This document shows positions 8,503 through 17,800 of a stretch of DNA of 64,000 bases, in pieces. Within the stretch, counting starts at the first letter, position 1. Each line of letters starts with the position of its first letter. This DNA comes from an uncultured Bacteroidales bacterium (lineage in GTDB: Bacteria; Bacteroidota; Bacteroidia; Bacteroidales; Paludibacteraceae). Location of the stretch: positions 62,001-126,000 of the forward strand of contig CASDOZ010000005.1 of assembly GCA_949282265.1 (NCBI GenBank), read 5' to 3'. The notes beneath the pieces were generated by a model, which did not search any database, was not told where the DNA came from, and saw nothing but the letters and a program-made list of their open reading frames with translations. Both the position numbers and the translations under genes were made by a program.

Positions 8503-9726
8503 TTAATTATATTTTTTTATAAAACAATTAAAACATTTCTGTGCTATATCATGTGCCATAGTTGCAACATTAGTTTCACATGATATACCCTGTATCTTTT
8601 TCCTGATTTCTTGCATCTCGGGTTCTATTTGTACACTATTATCTAATACAAGTTGGATATCAACCTTGTATTTTGACAAGCCCAATTCTTCCAGTAAACC
8701 TGCGATTTTATGTTCATAATTCAAAGCTAAGAATGGCACCTCATTATTGATTGCAAAAACAATGGAATGATAACGAGCACCAACCACCAACTTGGCTTTT
8801 CTAATTATGGTTTGCTGAATATCGGAACTATATATATCCGGAACAATAAACGCATTATCATCATTATATCCTTTTAGCAAGCTCCTGAAATAGTTGTAAT
8901 CACCTTTATCACCTAAACTGCATAATTGTGGGAGCAACAAAATTTGATATTCTGGATACAAGACACGTAATTCTTGCATTAAACGTCTATAAAAGAAATC
9001 TATTACATCTTGAGAATATTTCTCATAAGCATAATGCCACGTTAATTGATTAGGAACAAAAACTATGTACTTATCAGCCAACTTGTTCTGAATTTCAACG
9101 GGAATTTCAACACAAGGTTGTTCCAGAAAAGCAGTGTCAACAGCAGGTATGTATTTAATCTCCAATTTATCAGCCAAATGCATTGATTCTGCGTCACGTA
9201 TCGAGAGAAAATCAAAATAATGCAACATGTCCAATGCCAGTTTCTTAAAACGGCGATTTTGCCACGTTACAGTGGGGAAGGGACCAAACGAACGGGAATA
9301 ATATGCCAATGGTTTATGCAGAACTTTTGCAACCTGCAACAAAAACAAATGCCTCCAATTCTGAAAACCTCCCATACAGATCCCGCCTGGCGCACAAAGA
9401 ATCAAATCCGCTTTTTTATAATATGGAAGTAATTTACGTAAAATCGGATGTAATCGAATTCCTGTATTTATTATACCAAATTTTGTAATGAATACACAAA
9501 AATACAATGCAAACCAATTTTTTGAAAAAAGAAAACGGACATACTCATTATTAGGATGCTTTACCACAAACTCTTGCTCAGCATTTCTATAATCCATATA
9601 ATTTAATACCGTAATCTTCGTTTGAGGGAAAGCTTTATTCAAGCTACGCACCAAAGCACGATGAGCAGATTCGTCCCCTCTATTGCCCAAAGGTTGGTTT
9701 ATGATTAATATATTATTTAATGCCAT
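8503..9726 (-). CDS. Polysaccharide pyruvyl transferase family protein
   Basis: A 407-residue protein of the CsaB/WcaK-type family, which uses phosphoenolpyruvate to place a ketal pyruvate on a sugar. Family features are the N-terminal PLGNRGDESAHRALVRSL, LILCAPGGICMGG (about residues 108-120), and the C-terminal VVGARYHSIVFAINNEVP followed by HKIAGLLEELGL. There is no signal peptide, so it is cytoplasmic. Its start overlaps the nitroreductase stop by 10 bases. A pyruvate ketal would give the glycan a negative charge. Confidence 0.88.
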   Translation of the reverse strand: MALNNILIINQPLGNRGDESAHRALVRSLNKAFPQTKITVLNYMDYRNAEQEFVVKHPNNEYVRFLFSKNWFALYFCVFITKFGIINTGIRLHPILRKLLPYYKKADLILCAPGGICMGGFQNWRHLFLLQVAKVLHKPLAYYSRSFGPFPTVTWQNRRFKKLALDMLHYFDFLSIRDAESMHLADKLEIKYIPAVDTAFLEQPCVEIPVEIQNKLADKYIVFVPNQLTWHYAYEKYSQDVIDFFYRRLMQELRVLYPEYQILLLPQLCSLGDKGDYNYFRSLLKGYNDDNAFIVPDIYSSDIQQTIIRKAKLVVGARYHSIVFAINNEVPFLALNYEHKIAGLLEELGLSKYKVDIQLVLDNSVQIEPEMQEIRKKIQGISCETNVATMAHDIAQKCFNCFIKKYN

Positions 9727-10730
9727 ATGCCGTAGAAATTGTTCGTTTTATCAATACTTTTCCTTGTTGATTCCGCTATTTTAAAAGTGTCTGGCAAAAT
9801 ACCAATGCCAATTATCACTATTGGTATTCTATGTTCTGGAATATCAAACTCTTTCTTTATTCCTGATAATTTATCATGGTAAAAGCCACAGGACAAGGGT
9901 ATTGTGCCCAAACCTAAAGAATGGAAAGCATTAATCAAATTCATTGCATACATACCACCATCAACATACAATTGGAATGGTTCATATGATAAAAAACCAT
10001 TCATGTCGGCTGTAACCAAAATGGCGCAATGAATAGCTTCTTCAAACCCATTACAACCACCTTGCTTATAGAATAATTTGTGGGCATCTTCTTTATTAAA
10101 AACATAAGTATGCCAAGCTTGTCTATTACATGCAGAAGGAGTACGTTGAGCTATTTGCAAAGCTCTTTCGATGATTTCCTTTGCCGGAAGTTCTTTCGTA
10201 AAATATCGGATAGAATGACGTGAATTTACTATCGAAGAAAATGTTGAATTACATAAAGCCCATATTTCACCTTTCTCTACATATCTGACTCCCGCAGTCA
10301 AGTTCAATTGATCATAGTCTATTGCTGCATCATTCAATAAACTGCGAAACGACTCTTCTATTTCAGGAATTTTCACTCCTGTCTTCTTTGTAAATAAAAT
10401 GTACTCCTTAATCGTGGATAAAGGATACAACAAAAAATCCTTATCTTGTTCACCATAAAGAGATAAATACTTTCTCAATCTACCCAATAAGGCCAGAATC
10501 TTTTTTTTGCCAAAACCAATGCGTGGATGTTCCAATGACATCCCTTTTTCTATCACATGATTTTCACGTAGCAACGTGAACTGCATCTTTTTTATGTTTT
10601 TATCAGCGGCGACAGATGCATTGTGTTTAGATAATAACTTGTAATAACAATAACATTCCCTCAGCAAAACAAGCCGGAGAGGGATATGCGAGACGATCTT
10701 ACGCTTAATCTTAATAATAAATTCAACCAT
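9717..10730 (-). CDS. Nitroreductase family protein of a polysaccharide locus
   Basis: A 337-residue protein whose C-terminal two thirds is an FMN nitroreductase domain. It has NSRHSIRYF (about 169-177), RTPSACNRQAWHTYVF (about 195-210, with the SxCNxQ flavin-contact motif) and GLGTIPLSCGFYHDKL near 275-290. The first ~150 residues are a basic helical extension beginning with a hydrophobic stretch, typical of the longer versions found beside pyruvyl transferase genes in exopolysaccharide clusters. The substrate is not known. It overlaps wzx by 8 bases and the pyruvyl transferase gene by 10, so it is coupled to both. Confidence 0.85.
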   Translation of the reverse strand: MVEFIIKIKRKIVSHIPLRLVLLRECYCYYKLLSKHNASVAADKNIKKMQFTLLRENHVIEKGMSLEHPRIGFGKKKILALLGRLRKYLSLYGEQDKDFLLYPLSTIKEYILFTKKTGVKIPEIEESFRSLLNDAAIDYDQLNLTAGVRYVEKGEIWALCNSTFSSIVNSRHSIRYFTKELPAKEIIERALQIAQRTPSACNRQAWHTYVFNKEDAHKLFYKQGGCNGFEEAIHCAILVTADMNGFLSYEPFQLYVDGGMYAMNLINAFHSLGLGTIPLSCGFYHDKLSGIKKEFDIPEHRIPIVIIGIGILPDTFKIAESTRKSIDKTNNFYGIWH

Positions 10731-12072
10731 GGAACAAGGCTTTTACATTAAACAAGTCTTTCCAACCATACATAAGAGCTTTATTTTGCATCTTCAACAA
10801 AGGACGATATGCTGGAATAAATAAATGCACTAACCAACCAGAGACTAAGGTCGTTATGATAGTAACCCACCCCGCACCTTCTATTCCACAATAAGGGATT
10901 AAAAGCAAATTCAGCCCCACACAAAAAACACATCCAACAATATTCCTTATTACTGCAAATTTCTGGATATGTTCTATTATTATCATCTGACCAGATGTAT
11001 TAGACAACGCCATCCCAACAACCTTAAATGCCATTATCTGCAAAACAGGAACTGCCAACAAATATTCATTTCCGAAAGTATAACGTATCAGCCAATATGA
11101 CAGCAAACTTACCAATACCGCCATCAACAAACACATCCATACCGTTACGTTCATGAACAATTGGGCCTTCCGCTCATATTCCTCCTGACTTTTTTCACGA
11201 ATACGTACCAATACTGGCGTAATGGTTTGAGCCATAATAGTTGGGATAAAAATAAGTATCTCCACAAACTTGCTTGCAACAGAGAACTGCCCTACAGAAG
11301 CTTTGTCGATCATATTACCAATCATAACCTGATCAATACGCTGGTAAATAATCACGGCTGCACCAGAAAGCAACAAAGGAAATGACTGCTTTATCAGGTA
11401 TTTTGCCCACTCTTTATCAAAACGCCACAAGCTAATTTTGTCTATTTTCTTTGTGTAAGCTACACAATAGCCACTTGCCACCAACAAGACATCGAACAGA
11501 GTTGCCACGATAAACCAAACAAGCGGAGCATGCAGCAAAAGCAAAACCACTTTGATAAGCGCACCGATAATAGTTCGGGATATCTCTGTCTTTACCACAT
11601 ATTCATTCCAGACCAAAGACGTGAAATAATTACGGATAACCCCAAAACTATTGAGCAACATGGATAAGGAATACATGCATATCATAGCCTTGGTAAAACC
11701 ATCTGCCTCAAACAGCAAAGCCGTAATCATTACCACAGCCATAGCCACTAAGGCAAAAATACATTTCAATGTAAAGGCAGTACCGATGATTACCTCTTTC
11801 TTGTCATTTGCTTTCGACTCTTCTCTAATCTCAATATTGTCCAGACCAAAAGAAGCCAATACCTGAAACAATGCCACATAACTAATAACATAGTTCATCA
11901 ATCCATATTGCTCAGGACCCAAATAGCGCGCCACCATAATGCCTACGAGCAAAGAACCCAGCAAAGTCACCACCTTGCCGGCCACTGCCCAATAGAGATT
12001 TCGGAAGACCTTAAGCTTTGTCTCCGAAACATTAAAACGTGCCGCTATTTTATCAAACAGACTCATGAACAA
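10723..12072 (-). CDS. Oligosaccharide flippase (Wzx-like, MOP superfamily)
   Basis: A 449-residue membrane protein with around 12 hydrophobic helices. The N-terminal region (NLYWAVAGKVVTLLGSLLVGIMVARYLGPEQYGLMNYVISY) carries the ARYLGPxxYGxxxY signature of polysaccharide transport proteins. It would move the undecaprenyl-linked repeat unit to the periplasmic face. The frame begins MFMSLFDKIA, and the Met at residue 3 is an equally possible start. It follows ugd by one base and overlaps the nitroreductase gene by 8. Confidence 0.9.
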   Translation of the reverse strand: MFMSLFDKIAARFNVSETKLKVFRNLYWAVAGKVVTLLGSLLVGIMVARYLGPEQYGLMNYVISYVALFQVLASFGLDNIEIREESKANDKKEVIIGTAFTLKCIFALVAMAVVMITALLFEADGFTKAMICMYSLSMLLNSFGVIRNYFTSLVWNEYVVKTEISRTIIGALIKVVLLLLHAPLVWFIVATLFDVLLVASGYCVAYTKKIDKISLWRFDKEWAKYLIKQSFPLLLSGAAVIIYQRIDQVMIGNMIDKASVGQFSVASKFVEILIFIPTIMAQTITPVLVRIREKSQEEYERKAQLFMNVTVWMCLLMAVLVSLLSYWLIRYTFGNEYLLAVPVLQIMAFKVVGMALSNTSGQMIIIEHIQKFAVIRNIVGCVFCVGLNLLLIPYCGIEGAGWVTIITTLVSGWLVHLFIPAYRPLLKMQNKALMYGWKDLFNVKALFHG

Positions 12073-12073
12073 A

Positions 12074-13390
12074 TTACTTTCCCTTTCCTATACACAAATA
12101 CGTAATGCCATGAAGTTCTTCCGGACTGAACACATTGCGGCCATCAATCAAAACCGGATTAGGCTGCATGCTGCGCTTGATAACCTCCCAATTCGGGATA
12201 CGGAACTCTTTCCACTCGGTAACATGGAAAATGACCTGCGCATCCAGCACGGCATCGTAAATATCTTTGGCATACGTAATGGCATCGCCCAATATACGTT
12301 TGGCTTCGTTCATTGCCACAGGGTCATAAACGCTCACGTGGCAACCTGCCTGCAACAGGCTGCGAACAAGCACCAAAGAAGGCGCTTCGCGCATATCATC
12401 AGTGCCCGGCTTGAAAGACAAACCCCATACCGCCACCTTCATGCCCCGAATGTTTTCCTGGAAATGCTGGGAAAATTTGCGGAACAAGATGTTCTTCTGC
12501 CGTTCGTTGACTGACTCCACCGCCTGCAACACCTGCATGTCATAGCCATGCTGCTGCGCTGTCTTGACAAGCGCTTTCACATCCTTGGGAAAACAGCTGC
12601 CTCCGTAGCCACAACCGGGATAAAGGAACTTGTTGCCGATGCGGTTATCCGTACCTATGCCACGACGCACCATATTGACATCAGCACCAACCAGTTCACA
12701 AAGATTGGCTATATCGTTCATAAAGCTGATGCGTGTGGCCAACATGGAATTGGCTGCATATTTGGTCATCTCAGCAGATGGGATATCCATGAATATCACG
12801 CGGAAATTATTGAGGAGCATGGGCTTGTAAAGCTTGGTCATCAGTTCCCTGGCACGCTCACTCTCTACACCTACCACCACACGGTCGGGCTTCATAAAGT
12901 CGTCTATGGCATCACCTTCCTTGAGGAACTCCGGATTGCTTGCCACATCAAAAGGCACCTGTACACCCCGTTTATCCAATTCAGCCTGGATGGTGCCCTT
13001 TACTTTTTTTGCAGTACCTACCGGTACTGTGCTTTTGGTGACTACCACCACATAATGATTGAGGTGTTGGCCTATGGTTTTTGCCACTTCCAGCACATAG
13101 TGCAGGTCGGCACTGCCATCTTCATCGGGTGGTGTACCGACAGCAGAGAAAACGATTTCCACTTCATTCAGCACAGAAACAAGACTGGTCGTAAAATGCA
13201 AACGTCCGGCCTGCATGTTCCTCTGGACCAGAGAATCCAGGTTTGGCTCGTAAATCGGAATAATCCCTTGGTTAAGGCTGTTGATTTTTTGCTCATCAAT
13301 ATCCACGCAAGTAACATCAATACCCAATTCGGCAAAGCATGCTCCGCTTACCAAACCCACATATCCGGTTCCAACTATGGCTATCTGCAT
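12074..13390 (-). CDS. ugd: UDP-glucose 6-dehydrogenase
   Basis: A 438-residue NAD-dependent enzyme oxidising UDP-glucose to UDP-glucuronate in the cytoplasm. It has the N-terminal Rossmann motif AIVGTGYVGLVSGACFAEL, the central NPEFLKEGDAIDDFMKPDR segment characteristic of UDP-glucose rather than UDP-HexNAc dehydrogenases, and the active-site GYGGSCFPKDVKAL with the catalytic cysteine near residue 260. The C-terminal UDP-binding domain includes GLSFKPGTDDMREAPS. Length is standard. It lies 20 bases after rfbB and 1 base before wzx and would supply glucuronic acid to the glycan. Confidence 0.95.
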   Translation of the reverse strand: MQIAIVGTGYVGLVSGACFAELGIDVTCVDIDEQKINSLNQGIIPIYEPNLDSLVQRNMQAGRLHFTTSLVSVLNEVEIVFSAVGTPPDEDGSADLHYVLEVAKTIGQHLNHYVVVVTKSTVPVGTAKKVKGTIQAELDKRGVQVPFDVASNPEFLKEGDAIDDFMKPDRVVVGVESERARELMTKLYKPMLLNNFRVIFMDIPSAEMTKYAANSMLATRISFMNDIANLCELVGADVNMVRRGIGTDNRIGNKFLYPGCGYGGSCFPKDVKALVKTAQQHGYDMQVLQAVESVNERQKNILFRKFSQHFQENIRGMKVAVWGLSFKPGTDDMREAPSLVLVRSLLQAGCHVSVYDPVAMNEAKRILGDAITYAKDIYDAVLDAQVIFHVTEWKEFRIPNWEVIKRSMQPNPVLIDGRNVFSPEELHGITYLCIGKGK

Positions 13391-13410
13391 AAATGTCTGT
13401 TGCTGTCCAA

Positions 13411-14535
13411 TTATCTACCCTTATACATTTCCTCGTAATACTTTTCGTATTCACCCGAAGTTATATTGTCCATCCAGGCCTGGTTGTCCAGATACCAGCG
13501 CACGGTTTTTTCAATACCTTCCTCAAATTGCAGGCTCGGTTCCCAACCCAATTCGTTTTTCAGTTTGGTGGAATCGATGGCATAACGCAAATCGTGTCCG
13601 GCACGGTCAGTCACGTATGTAATCAAATGATCGCTGGTGCCTTCCGGATTGCCCAGCAGCCTGTCCACTGTCTTAATAACAACTTTTATTAAGTCAATAT
13701 TTTTCCATTCGTTAAAACCACCGATATTATAGGTCTCGGCTACCTTGCCTTTGTGGAAAATCAGATCGATGGCGCGGGCATGGTCAACCACATAGAGCCA
13801 GTCGCGGACATTCTCACCCTTTCCGTAAACAGGCAACGGTTTCCCGTGACGTATATTATTGATAAACAACGGAATCAGTTTCTCCGGGAATTGGTACGGG
13901 CCGTAATTATTGGAACAGTTGGTAACAATAGTCGGCATACCGTACGTATCGTGGAAAGCACGTACAAAATGGTCGCTCGATGCCTTGGAGGCGGAATAAG
14001 GGCTATGGGGATTGTATTTGGTATCCTCATAGAAAAAGTCCTTGCCATAGGCCAAATGATGTTCAGATGAAGAAGCCGTCGTTGTAAACGGCGGTTCAAT
14101 GCCTTGCGGATGCGTCAGCTCCAGCGCGCCATAAACCTCATCGGTCGATATGTGGTAAAAACGCTTGTCTTCCCATTCGCCGTTCCAGTATTGTTTGGCT
14201 GCCTGCAATAACGACAGTGTACCCAATACATTGGTGCGCGCAAATGTGAACGGGTCCTTTATGCTACGGTCCACATGGCTTTCGGCAGCCAAATGAATGA
14301 CTCCGTCAATATGATATTGTGCTAATACTTCCTGAATTTTGTCAAAATCACAAATATCGGCTTTGACAAAAGTGTAGTTCGGACTTTCTTCTATATCTTT
14401 CAGGTTGGCCAGGTTGCCTGCATAAGTCAATTTATCCAGATTAACAATATGATAATCTGGATATTTGTTCACGAACAGACGCACAACATGCGATCCGATA
14501 AATCCGGCACCGCCGGTAATCAAAATATTTTTCAT
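13411..14535 (-). CDS. rfbB: dTDP-glucose 4,6-dehydratase
   Basis: A 374-residue extended SDR enzyme converting dTDP-glucose to dTDP-4-keto-6-deoxyglucose. It shows the NAD motif GGAGFIGSHVVRLF at residues 7-20, HISTDEVYG with the catalytic Thr-Asp-Glu, YSASKASSDHFVRAF with the Tyr-x-x-x-Lys pair, and NCSNNYGPYQFPEKLIPL, which is diagnostic of RmlB. The partner genes rfbA, rfbC and rfbD are not in this window, so the product sugar cannot be fixed. It sits 27 bases after a UDP-sugar dehydrogenase gene and 20 before ugd. Confidence 0.93.
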   Translation of the reverse strand: MKNILITGGAGFIGSHVVRLFVNKYPDYHIVNLDKLTYAGNLANLKDIEESPNYTFVKADICDFDKIQEVLAQYHIDGVIHLAAESHVDRSIKDPFTFARTNVLGTLSLLQAAKQYWNGEWEDKRFYHISTDEVYGALELTHPQGIEPPFTTTASSSEHHLAYGKDFFYEDTKYNPHSPYSASKASSDHFVRAFHDTYGMPTIVTNCSNNYGPYQFPEKLIPLFINNIRHGKPLPVYGKGENVRDWLYVVDHARAIDLIFHKGKVAETYNIGGFNEWKNIDLIKVVIKTVDRLLGNPEGTSDHLITYVTDRAGHDLRYAIDSTKLKNELGWEPSLQFEEGIEKTVRWYLDNQAWMDNITSGEYEKYYEEMYKGR

Positions 14536-14562
14536 ACAGTTTCTACTACGAACCGTGCGGTT

Positions 14563-15861
14563 TTACAGTCTTGCATCAACCAGCGAGCGGTCCACAAAGT
14601 TTTTAACATCAAAAATCACAGCTCCACGACTGCGATAAGCTGCAAAGTCAAAAGTCTTGAATTCATTATGAGCGACACATGCGATAATTGCCTCGTATGA
14701 TTTATCCGGATCAATCTTGGGCAGTAGTGCTGTTCCATATTCATGCATTACAACTTTTGGATCAGCCCATGGATCATACACATCCACTTGGCAGCCAAAA
14801 TCCTGCAACTCATGCACGATATCCAACACTTTCGTGTTCCTGCAATCCGGACAATTCTCCTTGAAGGTAACACCCAATACCAAGACATGCGAACCTTTGA
14901 TTTTGTGTTCTTTCTGAATCATCAATTTCAGGGTCTTGTCAGCAATAAACTTGGCTATGCTGTTGTTCACCCTGCGCCCGGACAAAATCACCTCCGGATT
15001 ATAACCCAAAGCATTTGCCTTGTGTGCCAGATAATAAGGGTCAACGCTAATGCAGTGCCCGCCAACCAGCCCTGGGCGGTATTTCAGGAAATTCCATTTT
15101 GTCCCGGCAGCTTCAATCACATCGTTCGTGTCAATCCCGACGCGGTCACAAATCAATGCCAGTTCGTTCATAAACGAAATATTCACATCGCGTTGTGCAT
15201 TCTCCACCGCCTTGGCGGCTTCCGCCACTTTCATGTTGGGAGCTTTGTGTGTACCGTTCTCCAGAATGGAATTATACAACGTATCAACAAATTCAGCTAT
15301 CTCAGGTGTACTTCCCGAGGTGATTTTCTTGATTTTGGTCAGCGTGTTCACCTTGTCACCCGGATTAATGCGCTCTGGAGAATATCCGCAGAAGAAATCA
15401 GTATTGAATTTCAAACCTGATTCGCGCTCCAATACCGGCACGCAATCTTCTTCCGTGCAGCCAGGATAAACCGTCGATTCATAGATGACAACATCATCCT
15501 TTTTCAACACTTTGCCCAACATGGCCGATGCTTTCAGCAAAGGGCTCAAATCCGGATTGTTGAAGGCATCAATCGGCGTGGGAACAGTTACTATGTAAGT
15601 ATTGCACTCACGCAAATCTTCCGGATTGGAAGAAAACGACAAGCCTACATTCCCTTTTTCCTGGTACAAGTCAGTAGCCTGTTTCATACCAACCAAATCA
15701 GCTTCCAAGGTGTGATCTTCCCCGCGTCCCAATTCAGCGACACGTTCCTTGTTGATATCAAATCCCAAAACGCGGTATTTCTTACCGTATTCTATTGCCA
15801 GCGGCAGTCCTACATAGCCCAAGCCGACAACCGCAATTTTCACATTTCTCATTTTGTCCAT
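14563..15861 (-). CDS. UDP-N-acetylhexosamine (GalNAc/GlcNAc-type) 6-dehydrogenase
   Basis: A 432-residue nucleotide-sugar dehydrogenase, distinct from the ugd product. It has VVGLGYVGLPLAIEYGKKY near the N-terminus, SPERINPGDKVNT (typical of WbpA/WbpO/TviB-type UDP-HexNAc dehydrogenases), and GLVGGHCISVDPYYLAHKA with the catalytic cysteine near residue 270. The C-terminal domain contains VLGVTFKENCPDCRNTKV. It should make a UDP-HexNAc-uronic acid. It is the first gene of the polysaccharide operon, and a -7 box lies 29 bases upstream. A second Met at residue 4 is also a possible start. Confidence 0.9.
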   Translation of the reverse strand: MDKMRNVKIAVVGLGYVGLPLAIEYGKKYRVLGFDINKERVAELGRGEDHTLEADLVGMKQATDLYQEKGNVGLSFSSNPEDLRECNTYIVTVPTPIDAFNNPDLSPLLKASAMLGKVLKKDDVVIYESTVYPGCTEEDCVPVLERESGLKFNTDFFCGYSPERINPGDKVNTLTKIKKITSGSTPEIAEFVDTLYNSILENGTHKAPNMKVAEAAKAVENAQRDVNISFMNELALICDRVGIDTNDVIEAAGTKWNFLKYRPGLVGGHCISVDPYYLAHKANALGYNPEVILSGRRVNNSIAKFIADKTLKLMIQKEHKIKGSHVLVLGVTFKENCPDCRNTKVLDIVHELQDFGCQVDVYDPWADPKVVMHEYGTALLPKIDPDKSYEAIIACVAHNEFKTFDFAAYRSRGAVIFDVKNFVDRSLVDARL

Positions 15862-15890
15862 ATTATTTAAATCTTCTAAAAAATGGGCTG

Positions 15891-15898
15891 CAAAGGTA
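15891..15898 (-). promoter_or_regulatory. -7 box at the head of the polysaccharide operon
   Basis: The minus strand reads TACCTTTG, a full match to TAnnTTTG, 29 bases before the first gene of the operon. Gene spacing downstream is under 30 bases or overlapping as far as position 4536, so this may drive the whole block from 15861 to 4536. Confidence 0.6.
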
Positions 15899-15925
15899 CA
15901 AAAAAAGAACTGTTAGTACAATAGC

Positions 15926-16765
15926 TTATTTCACCGCTTTAAAACTCATATCCAAACTTTTAACGGAATGCGTCAATGCCCCGACAGATATGAAATCAAC
16001 ATCGCATTCCGCATACTGCCGCAAGGTATCGAATGTTATGCCACCCGAAGACTCCGTTTCATAGCGTCCAGCAATCAATTCCACGGCCTTACGGGTATTC
16101 TCAGGCGTGAAATTATCCAACATGATCCGATCAACTCCGCCATGTTCCAACACTTGTGCCAGCTCATCAAAGTTGCGTACCTCAATTTCTATTTTCAGAT
16201 TTTTCCCTTTTTCCTTGCAGTAATTGCGTGCGCGGTCGATAGCCTGCGTAATCCCTCCTGCAAAATCGACATGATTGTCTTTCAGCAGAATCATATCAAA
16301 AAGGCCAATACGATGATTGGTTCCGCCTCCTATCTTTACAGCTTCTTTCTCCAGCAAACGCAATCCTGGAGTCGTCTTGCGCGTATCCAGCACACGGGTC
16401 TTGGTTCCTTCCAACGCTTTCACATAGCGGCGGGTCACGGTAGCAACACCGCTCATGCGCTGCATGATATTCAACATCAAACGTTCCGTCTGCAACAAGG
16501 ACTGCACCTTGCCGGTTACGGAAAAAGCAATATCTCCTTTTTTCACTTCTGCCCCATCGTGGATAAACACCGTCATTTTCAAATCTGGATCAAAAGCATG
16601 AAAAATCGCTTCCGCTACTTCTACGCCGGCCAAAATACCATCTTCCTTGATAATCAACTGCGATGTCCCGACAGCCGTTGCCGGAATACACGACAATGTC
16701 GTATGGTCGCCATCTCCTATGTCCTCGGCAAACCACAAATCAATAAACTGTTTGTAATCTAACAT
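15926..16765 (-). CDS. nadC: Nicotinate-nucleotide pyrophosphorylase (carboxylating)
   Basis: A 279-residue enzyme that turns quinolinate and PRPP into nicotinate mononucleotide in NAD synthesis. Recognisable elements are DIGDGDHTT at 16-24, RVLDTRKTTPGLRLLEKEAV, GGGTNHRIGLFDMILLKDNH (substrate site) and EIEVRNFDEL, followed by the IMLDNFTPE strand. The length is typical. It follows the DUF4783 gene by 11 bases on the same strand and is probably co-transcribed with it. Confidence 0.95.
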   Translation of the reverse strand: MLDYKQFIDLWFAEDIGDGDHTTLSCIPATAVGTSQLIIKEDGILAGVEVAEAIFHAFDPDLKMTVFIHDGAEVKKGDIAFSVTGKVQSLLQTERLMLNIMQRMSGVATVTRRYVKALEGTKTRVLDTRKTTPGLRLLEKEAVKIGGGTNHRIGLFDMILLKDNHVDFAGGITQAIDRARNYCKEKGKNLKIEIEVRNFDELAQVLEHGGVDRIMLDNFTPENTRKAVELIAGRYETESSGGITFDTLRQYAECDVDFISVGALTHSVKSLDMSFKAVK

Positions 16766-16776
16766 ATTATAATCTT

Positions 16777-17169
16777 TTAGTTATCTTTTTCTATACGTAA
16801 TTGCTGGATAAATACATCGCCGGATGTATTGCGCACAAACATATTTATCCGGTAATTTTGTCTGGCTGTTTCCAAAGTACCGACAATAAAGCAAGCATCC
16901 TGTTTAGTTCCTTTATGTATAACGGAAAACTGTTTGACGGCGTTTGTCTCAAAAAAACGGCTCAACTCCACACAACGTTGTTGCCTTGCAACCGACTTTC
17001 CCAACACCACAAGTTCGGCATCCGAGGCCAAATAGTTACACAACTGCGCTCCATCGCCTTTTTCCAGGACAGAAACAATAATGCCGGAAGGCTCATCGGC
17101 CTGTATACAGACAACTCCGAGCACAAAAAACAGCCCAAGCATATAATAGCGCAATTCATTTTTTTTCAT
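16777..17169 (-). CDS. DUF4783 domain-containing secreted protein
   Basis: A 130-residue protein. The open frame extends upstream, but the Met at 17169 gives a clean signal peptide (KKNELRYYMLGLFFVLGVVCIQA), so I set the start there. The mature part is a small alpha+beta domain with PSGIIVSVLEKGDGAQLCNYL and a C-terminal strand pair. DUF4783 proteins resemble NTF2-like folds and are widespread in Bacteroidetes, without a known activity. Position between rlmH (divergent) and nadC is a familiar arrangement in the phylum. Confidence 0.8.
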   Translation of the reverse strand: MKKNELRYYMLGLFFVLGVVCIQADEPSGIIVSVLEKGDGAQLCNYLASDAELVVLGKSVARQQRCVELSRFFETNAVKQFSVIHKGTKQDACFIVGTLETARQNYRINMFVRNTSGDVFIQQLRIEKDN

Positions 17170-17290
17170 ACTTAATTCTTTTTTTGTTGGGAAACAAAAT
17201 TTATTATGCCATCTTTGCAAAATAAATAAAATAATACGGCAAATATACATTTTTAATTTTAAGGACACAACACAAGTATCAATTTCCGCA

Positions 17291-17764
17291 ATGAAAATTA
17301 CTTTGCTCGCAATAGGGAAAACCGACAACAAGCTGTTTCAAGAAATAATTGCCGACTATCAAAAGCGACTGAATTTTTACATTCCGTTTGAGTTGGCTTG
17401 TCTTCCAGATATAAAAAAAGTAAAGAACTTGTCGGTCAGCGAACAAAAAGAAAAGGAGGGTGAGTTGATTTTGAAACAAATTTCAGGCTCTGACACACTC
17501 TTGTTGCTTGACGAACGTGGTAAAGAATACCGGTCTGTGGAATTTGCCGAATTCGTACAGAAGAAAATGTCCAGTTCCAGCAAAAACATATTGTTCGTGA
17601 TAGGCGGCCCATACGGATTTTCCGACAGCGTATATGCACGTGCCAACGGACTCGTGTCATTGTCAAAAATGACATTTTCCCATCAAATGGTACGCCTGAT
17701 TTTCATTGAACAACTATATCGTGCCATGACCATTTTAAAAGGAGAACCCTATCACCACGAATAA
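17291..17764 (+). CDS. rlmH: 23S rRNA (pseudouridine1915-N3)-methyltransferase
   Basis: A 157-residue SPOUT methyltransferase that uses S-adenosylmethionine to methylate pseudouridine 1915 in helix 69 of 23S rRNA. It carries LLDERGKEYRSVEFAEF (about 75-92), the SAM-binding knot FVIGGPYGFSDSVY (about 102-115) and the C-terminal LSKMTFSHQMVRLIFIEQ followed by GEPYHHE. Length matches the family exactly. It is divergent from the DUF4783 gene and followed 36 bases later by the REC-PPDK gene. Confidence 0.95.
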   Translation: MKITLLAIGKTDNKLFQEIIADYQKRLNFYIPFELACLPDIKKVKNLSVSEQKEKEGELILKQISGSDTLLLLDERGKEYRSVEFAEFVQKKMSSSSKNILFVIGGPYGFSDSVYARANGLVSLSKMTFSHQMVRLIFIEQLYRAMTILKGEPYHHE

Positions 17765-17800
17765 AAAATATGAACCAACAGCAACATATAATTTCTTAAT

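Noticed and set aside
12548..13438. A 296-codon plus-strand frame across ugd
   Set aside because: Opposite-strand shadow of the ugd gene; composition is unlike a protein.
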